This document shows, piece after piece, positions 57,458 to 64,000 of a stretch of 64,000 bases of DNA. Location of the stretch: the NCBI GenBank assembly GCA_003008705.1, contig PDUO01000003.1, positions 249,891-313,890 of the forward strand, read 5' to 3'. Position 1 is the stretch's first letter. Each line of letters begins with the position of its first letter. Below the pieces are notes generated by a model. That model saw only the letters and a list, made by a program, of their open reading frames with translations, had not been told where the DNA came from and did no database searches. Origin of the DNA: Pezicula radicicola (Eukaryota; Ascomycota; Leotiomycetes; Helotiales; Dermateaceae). Made by a program: the position numbers and the translations under genes.

Positions 57458-59887
57458 ATGCCGTCCGGCAACAGCTCTTCACCAACCTCATCGGCCCCTA
57501 GCACGAAAGCTGGGCGGGGTATGAGGAAGGGAACCAAAAGCTGTCTCGAATGTACAGTACCGTACTTTCAAAATATCATATATCACTCAATTATTAGGAC
57601 CTCACTGATGAAACGTAGGCCGAAAACGAAAGGTCAAATGTGTTTTCGGTCCAGATGATGTCAATGTCTGCGTGACTTGCAAAGCGAGAGGCTCAAAATG
57701 TACAGAGCAGCGGAAAGTGATCGAGCACGCAGCAACTGCAGCGAGTGCCAAGGTCACACTTGAAGAAAGAGTTGCACAGCTCGAAGCTTTGATAAAATCA
57801 CAGGCTGCAGGTAACTCTGCCAGCAGCAATGAAGACCATGATAGCCCTCGTTCCTATGGCGAGGCTGTACCAATACGCACAGCGTCGATGAATTTCGCAG
57901 CTCCTGAGTCTACAATGTCTGCAAATGTGAGCGTTTCTCGCACAGATGTGCCTCATGCAGCTGATCCTGTTGTGTCGTTGTTTGATAACCCCATCGTGAG
58001 TTTCTGTCCACCCTTGGCCTCATATCACTTACTCAATTGACAGTGGCGCAATGAATCCAACTTCGGCGAGGGTAATCCACTGACGCCCCCTGCCATGTCA
58101 GATACTGTGGGAGGCCCTGGTAGCTTTGATGGAAACCATTCGACAAAGGTCGCTCGCACATGTGCAGCACTCTTGAAAGACTTGCCACCTTCGACCATTT
58201 TGGCGACTGTTTTAAATGCCACATCTTCTTGGTGGAATACATGGTATGTTTTCTATTTTGCTATATCAAAAACTATCGTCAACATATTTGCCTAACTTTG
58301 TGTAGGAGGGCTGGAGGAAACTGGCTACAAGAGCTTATGGCCAAGAACAACGGGAAGACATTGCAAGATTTTATTGTTCTAAGTCTCTCGTCTAGCGAGC
58401 CACCAGTGATTGCACTTGGTATTTTAGCGTTTGCAATATCTTTACAGCAACTAGATCCGAATCTCCACCAGGACATCTTGACTCAGCTTCCTCGCCCACC
58501 TGGCGAACTTTTCCAGATATATTTCGATCGTGTAGAAAGGTTGGTTATCAACGACATTGATTACTCGACCTCTAAGGCTGGTATCGAGGTTATCATGATG
58601 TCAGGCAAGATTTTTATGAATCTCGGATTGGTTAAACGCACATGGATCTTTGTCCATCGAGCTATATCGCACGCCCAGCTTCTGGGGTATCATCGCCCTC
58701 ATCGGACTTCTCCAAAGGAAACGGATCATGAAATGAACACCCGACAGCAGATATGGTTTCGCATCTGTGAGCAAGATGCGTACACCAGTCTATTGCTTGG
58801 TCTTCCGTATGCCGCTGATAGCAGAACAGTTCCGCAGGAAATTCAAGGGCGCAAAGGTTCTATGTCTTACTTCAAATATCGTCTTATCAGAATTTCTGCG
58901 GAAATAATAGACAGAAATCAGATGGGTCGAGGTTGCTCTCTGCCTTTGACCCAGAACATCCAACAAATGCTAGAATTGGCTGCAACTGAGGTTGATCCCG
59001 ACTTCTGGGATGCTCCAAAAGCGCTACGAGAAGCCAAGATAACACGAGGAGAGTACATGGACAGTCTAGCAGCTCAATTCTGGCACGCCCAGATGAAGGT
59101 CGTCCTTCATCAACCACTCATGATCCAGTCAATCGAAAACGACGAGTTTGCACAACACAGGGAAGCATGCCTAGAAGCATGTCGGAATGCATTAAGGTTG
59201 TACCACTTCATGCGCTCTGATTCTGGGAAGGCATTCAGCATGGTTAAGTTTGTAGACTATCAAGCCTTCATCTGTTCAGCGTTATTGCTCCTTGGCCTTC
59301 TTGGTTATGGAAATCCAACTTCTGTCCATGAAACAATTGATCAGGACAAGGACTGGGAGATAGTTCAATCGACCTTGGATATTCTCCGTTCCGCCTCGAA
59401 AGGCTCAAATAATTCCATCGCAACTCAAGCGGTCCAGGGCTTGGAGACCTTGTCAACCCTCGTTCGAGCTGGGAAAACCGGCCAGTGTGCTATGTCCGCA
59501 GAACAGTGCAAGAACCCTCATGCTCAAATTGTCGTCCCAGGGTCGGGCACTATAACAGTATTGCCGGGGACATTTTTACGACGAACTGTTTCACCTTCTG
59601 TAGAATCACCAAACGTATATCCGCCACCTGTTTTTCATCTATCTCATGGCATCTTCCAATCTTTGCCAAGCGACGGGCAACCTGGACATCAGGGAGCATA
59701 TGACAAGGCGGCAACTTCTGGATATGCAACTTCTAGCGATATCGCGAACCAGATAGACGCAGCATCAGCTGAATTCGAAATCCCCTATATGGACTTTGAC
59801 TGGACGAATATGGTTGACATGAACACGGCCGACGACTGGGCGTGGCTTGCCGAGCTCAATGGGAATGGAATGACGGGAATTATTTGA
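57458..59887 (+). CDS. Zn2Cys6 transcription factor
   Basis: Nuclear regulator of 750 residues from exons 57458-57551, 57619-57995, 58044-58243 and 58306-59887. The zinc cluster C-x2-C-x6-C-x9-C-x2-C-x6-C starts at Cys29, and the first intron falls inside its second cysteine codon. A coiled coil (about 72-97, LEERVAQLEALIKSQ) follows the cluster and should allow dimer binding. The fungal regulatory domain fills about 190-560, with landmarks WKRT-like FVHRAISHAQLLGYH and RQQIWFRICEQDAYTSLLLG. The C-terminus ends in an aromatic/acidic segment (PYMDFDWTNMVDM). A DHA2 exporter starts 450 bp downstream on the same strand, so control of that pump is a natural guess. Confidence 0.9.
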
Positions 59888-60337
59888 GCGAAATCCTCCT
59901 TGATTTGAAATGAAGAAACAAGAGGAGTTGAACGAAGACGACGACAGACACTTTTCTTTGTGGTATTGAAAGATCTGGGTCTAAACAAATTCTCCTCGGT
60001 GTTCTCGGCCGAATGTGCTCACTTCGGACAAAACTTCGCTCATGTTCGGACGAACGCGATCGACCAAAGCTCAATCAATCATGGCAATAACGCCCAAAGC
60101 GACAAAGGAGCTATTGCACCTGTCATTGCTTGTTAATAGATAATGAGGCCGTCATCTACATTTCGTGGAATGGGATCGAGTGCCTAGTTCTGATAACTTC
60201 GTAAAGTATATAGTCAGCTTGATGCCTCGTTGTCTGTTGAGATGCAATATCAAGACAAAGACCAGTGACCTACGTGCAATTGGAGCAATACTTCTTACAG
60301 ATCTCAGAAATATCGTATCGCATTCAATTTCTTCCAG
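59888..60337. other. intergenic, exporter promoter
   Basis: 450 bp between the regulator and the exporter. Nothing specific seen. Confidence 0.5.
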
Positions 60338-62296
60338 ATGGAGAAATCAAACCAAGGAGTTGATACTCCTACAAAGACCACTTACAATTCGCCTGAAGAA
60401 ACATCTATCGAGTCGGGGATCCCACCAGTTGAGCCTACAAAAGTTTCGGTACCCTTGGTTCCAACGAGCGAAGATGATGAATACCCAGCTGGATTTAAAT
60501 TGGCTATGATTGTTATTGCTCTCATGCTTTCTATGTTCCTGGTTTGTCTCCTTGGCCATTTCATTCTAAGTTCATGTGTTGCCCATTAGATGTAATTAGC
60601 TAATCAAGACCACCTTAAGGCATCCCTCGATATGACTATTCTCTCGACAGCTATTCCAAAAATAACTTCAGACTTTAACAGTCTAGACGATATCGGCTGG
60701 TATGCATCTGCTTTCTTCCTGACAGTGGCAGCGTCGCAGTCAAGCTGGGGAAAAATCTACAAATACTTCCCTCTCAAGATTGTCTTCCTTTCAGCTATTG
60801 GTGTCTTCGAACTGGGGAGTTTGATTTGCGGTGTAGCTCCAAATAGCGTAGCCCTGATTGTTGGAAGAGCAATAACAGGTCTCGGCGCAGCTGGTGTTCT
60901 CAGTGGCTGCTATACGATCATCGCATTCTCAGTCCCGCCTGTAAAAAGACCTGCTTTTACAGGTATCTTGGGCGCTACATATGGCGTAGCAAGCGTTGTT
61001 GGACCGTTACTTGGAGGTGTCTTCACAGATTCGGCGACATGGAGGTGGTGCTTCTACGTCAACCTTCCTGTTGGTGGAATCAGTGCCGTCATCATTCTTT
61101 TCTTCTTTCAGTCTCCCAAAGGGTAAGCTAAATTGATTTCTACTCTGAACCCTGCTAACTAAGCCAGGGCAATGACATCCAAAGCAACTCTAAAGGAGAA
61201 AATCTTGCAAATGGACCTTCCAGGCGCGTTCCTAATCATGGCTGCTGTAGTATGCTACTTACTCGCAATGCAAGACGGTGGCGTAACCAAAGCTTGGAGC
61301 TCTTCTCAGATAATTGGCTTACTTGCCGGATTTGCAATCATCATCATTGCTTTCATCGCTGTTGAGTATTTTCAAAGAGACAGAGCGCTTCTTCTTTCGA
61401 GATTGCTCAACGAACGAACTATGATTGTGGGCTGTGTATTCATGTTCTTGTAAGGTTTGATTACTAGAAAGTATTTGGAGCATGACAGCTAACTTGCCAA
61501 GCTTGGGTGGTTCTTTCTTTGTGCTTTTGTACTATCTACCGATCTATTTCCAGTCCGTGCAAAATGTCACGGCTGCGCAGAGTGGAATCCGCAATCTCCC
61601 TCTGATCATTACCATGAGTACGTTGAATTTTCCGAACCCTCGTATCTAATAAGGTTGACTAATGTTTATTTGCAGCTTTGCTTGTTATAGTTGGTGGTGG
61701 TTTACTTACTGCCTTTGGTTTATTCGCACCTCTTTTGATCGTCGGATCAGGTTTGGCTACAGTCGGAGCTGGCCTGATATACACACTCTCACTCACCTCG
61801 CCCTCATCCCATTGGATTGGATATCAAATTGTGGCAGGTCTTGGTATTGGAGCTTGTTTTCAAGTGCCTATAATGGTTGGACAGGCACTTGCTGAACCCG
61901 AGGATGTATCTGTTGTTACATCTATCCTGCTGTGTAAGTTTCTCCCAATTCAAATTCTATACCTAGTAACTTACCAATATATACCCAACAGTCTTTCAAA
62001 CCCTGGGAGGAGCTTTCCTCGTCTCAGCTGCAGAAGCCGCATTTGTAAATACACTCATCTCTCAACTTCGCAGTAATGCTCCCGGCATTAATCCCTTGCT
62101 TGTTGTAGCTGCTGGTGCTACGGGTCTCCGTCAAGCTTTTTCAGCGGACGATCTCCCAAGCATTGTGGCATCGTATATGAGTGCTCTCAAGGTTACTTAT
62201 GCGATTGCGATTACGGCTGCAGGACTTGCTTTTCTCGCTGCTTTGTTTTCAAGTTGGAGGAGTATCAAAGGAAAGGTTGTCATTGGTGCTGCTTAA
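60338..62296 (+). CDS. MFS drug:H+ antiporter, DHA2 type (14 helices)
   Basis: Proton-driven exporter of toxic or secreted small molecules. Six exons (60338-60541, 60620-61122, 61168-61449, 61502-61617, 61676-61933, 61992-62296) give 555 residues. DHA2 motifs in order: helix 1 [13 protein letters not shown]; motif [14 protein letters not shown]; motif [16 protein letters not shown]; and the antiporter motif [18 protein letters not shown] followed by [13 protein letters not shown]. The second half has [15 protein letters not shown] and [13 protein letters not shown]. The acidic N-terminal tail (about 55 residues) is cytosolic. It follows a Zn2Cys6 gene, a pairing common for fungal efflux pumps and metabolite clusters. 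Confidence 0.92.
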
Positions 62297-62779
62297 TTGC
62301 CTATGGCAATTGGCCAATTGTTAACGATCTTGCTATGACCTGATCCAACATCTCGGACATATGCTTCTCCTTTTAGACGTCTGGGTGTAAATTGTTGGAA
62401 GCCTCGCTACTTGTTGTCTTCCATTACCTGTTGGGCTTCTTGCATATAACCGTTATTAAACATGTGTTATCTTCTGCTTCTGTACATCTAAATCTGACCC
62501 CCGCTTCATTTAGCGCGCATACTATTGGTAAACGCTCGCAGCTATTGATGTCGGGTTTAAGCCCCGGTCAATCAAAGCTGCATCGGGCCACGATAGAGCA
62601 AATCCATTATGCCGGTAACCAATGTCATTGCTTCTGAGATTTGACAGGTTCACCGAAGCCATGTTCCGATTACATTCCCCGGCGGTACGCTCCCAAATTC
62701 GCAATGTTGGAACTAGGTTCCAGTGCATGAGGGGCGGACTGATGTGTTCAGGACATAAGCCATACCCCCGGCGCAAGTC
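62297..62779. other. intergenic
   Basis: About 480 bp; no coding or repeat signal seen. Confidence 0.5.
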
Positions 62780-63913
62780 TTGGCCGGTCCCAAACAATCT
62801 ATCTCAGAAAGTGCCTACTCGAGTAACAAACCCAACTCTCAAAACGAAAAAAAAAGAGCCAAGCCGAAGTTCCCACAAATCCTCCCATTACGGCTGAAGA
62901 AGACGATTACGAAGATGACTCGGCGTATGCGGACAGCATTACAAATTCTACCGCATCGCTAAGCTCCTCGATCCTTCAGTATCGTAAAGAAAATGGGCGG
63001 ACATATCACGCTTACAAAGATGGTAGTTATGCGTTGCCTAATGATGAAGGAGAAAATGATCGCCTTGACTATCAACATCATCTCATGACTTTAATGCAAG
63101 AAGGTAAATTGTACCAAAGCCCAATCGATGACGGTATCCCTATTCATCGGGTTCTCGATGTCGGTACGGGGACAGGTATTTGGGCTATAGACTTCGCCGA
63201 CACCTCATCCCGAAGCCCACGTTCTAGGAATCGATCTCTCACGTAAGTACTTTATTTACAGCTATATACTACACGATTCCCTCATTCGTGCCTCCAAACC
63301 TCGAGTTCCAAATCGATGATATAGAAGAATGGACACACAACACCAAATTCGACTTCGTGTATTCACGAATAATGACAGGAGCAATATCCAATTGGGCAAA
63401 ATTCTTTCAACAAACCTTTGATAACTTAGCACCTGGTGGATATGTTGATGTTTGTGATGCTGTGTATCCTTGTCGTCGTGATGATGGATCTATGAAATCG
63501 GATTCTGCTATTTATAAATGGAGTTAATATGCTTTGAAGGGTACTACTGATTTTGGTCGTCCTTTGGATAGTGCGCTGAGATATGAGGAATAGTTGATGG
63601 AGGTTGGGTTTGTTGATGATGTTAAGGAGGAGTTTATTTGGCCGATTAATCTGTGGCCTAAGGATTAGAAACTTAAGGAGCTTGGTATTTTTTAATTTAG
63701 GTTTTTTGTTTCTTCTTTAATTCTTCTGCTTTTGATTTGTGTCTATAGAGAAATAGGAATGTGGACTCAAGAGAACCTGTCGAGTGGAATGGAAGGTCTT
63801 AGTCAGGTTCTCTTTTGTAAGTGGTTTGGTTGGAGTGTGGAAGAGATGCAGGTCTTTCTTGTTGATGTACGGAAGGATCTTGCTGATAGAAAAATTCATG
63901 CTTATTTTCCGAT
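62780..63913 (+). pseudogene. LaeA-like SAM-dependent methyltransferase pseudogene
   Basis: The parent family is the fungal LaeA/UMTA-like methyltransferases that act on small molecules or influence secondary metabolism. Recognised by SAYADSITNSTASLSSSILQ, YALPNDEGENDRLDYQHHL, the SAM loop VLDVGTGTGIWAIDFAD, then FDFVYSRIMTGAI, LAPGGYVDVCD and finally WFGWSVEEMQVFLVDVRKDL. Lesions: a one-base frame change near 63201 just after the SAM loop, before a poorly formed 19-nt intron candidate, and a possible slip at the A-run near 62846-62855. In-frame stops lie at 63525-63527, 63591-63593 and 63666-63668. The first two are where the family usually has Gln, so C-to-T change explains them. The start is uncertain. 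The end is a splice-like GTATGT after 63913, near the window edge. Confidence 0.8.
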
Positions 63914-63998
63914 GTATGTTTGTCCTTTTTGCTTTTGTCTCATATTATCAATCCAGCATTTCTTTTTCACTCCTTAGTGGCTAAATTAAAAAGGGGGG

Positions 63999-63999
63999 N
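63999..63999. other. ambiguous base N near the window end
   Basis: One N inside a G-run; suggests a sequence gap or low-quality end. Confidence 0.9.
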
Positions 64000-64000
64000 G

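Overview
The window reads as nuclear DNA of a filamentous ascomycete (Pezizomycotina). Genes are broken by short 45-180 nt GT-AG introns with CTRAY-like branch points. The contents are typical: Zn2Cys6 regulators, MFS transporters, a P450, a rhodopsin-like membrane protein and a LaeA-like methyltransferase relic. TA-rich, stop-dense patches look like repeats worn by RIP. The style suggests Leotiomycetes, but that is inference. All exon maps were built by hand from reading frame, splice signals and expected protein motifs. A single N at 63999 suggests an assembly gap at the right end.

Layout. 0-8.4 kb: an MFS permease, a flavocytochrome b2-like dehydrogenase and an adenylation-thiolation-reductase enzyme, all on the plus strand and possibly a small metabolite locus. 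9-13.3 kb: a DUF2985-type membrane protein with a likely GC-AG intron, and an APH-like kinase. 13.3-15 kb: RIP-like wreckage. 15-17.1 kb: an amino-acid permease (minus). 19.3-28.6 kb: a rhodopsin-like protein, a Gfo/Idh/MocA oxidoreductase, a Zn2Cys6 factor with a (Gly-Asn)16 tract, and an acyltransferase-3 protein. 28.6-32.1 kb: gene-free, with two copies of a TGTTGA...CAACA repeat. 32.1-37.3 kb: an aquaglyceroporin with a very long N-terminus, a TA-flanked MITE, and a P450 (minus).

37.3-41.4 kb is almost empty apart from a 5'-truncated gene with an HE-x-GGH motif. 41.4-45.4 kb: an F-box protein and a FAD monooxygenase. 45.8-49.6 kb is the most unusual stretch. It holds three small divergent paralogues of a family I do not recognise, together with a ~90-bp tandem array and 18-bp tandem arrays. 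50-57 kb: a GNAT acetyltransferase, an arylesterase-like protein, a third copy of the repeat, a zinc alcohol dehydrogenase with a ~125-residue acidic extension, and a cysteine hydrolase. 57.5-62.3 kb: a Zn2Cys6 factor followed by a DHA2 drug exporter. 62.8-63.9 kb: a LaeA-like methyltransferase pseudogene.

Probable functional links, all inferred from position, are: dehydrogenase plus reductase plus permease at the left end; regulator plus exporter at 57.5-62.3 kb; and the three-paralogue block as a local expansion. No rRNA, tRNA or CRISPR array could be supported.
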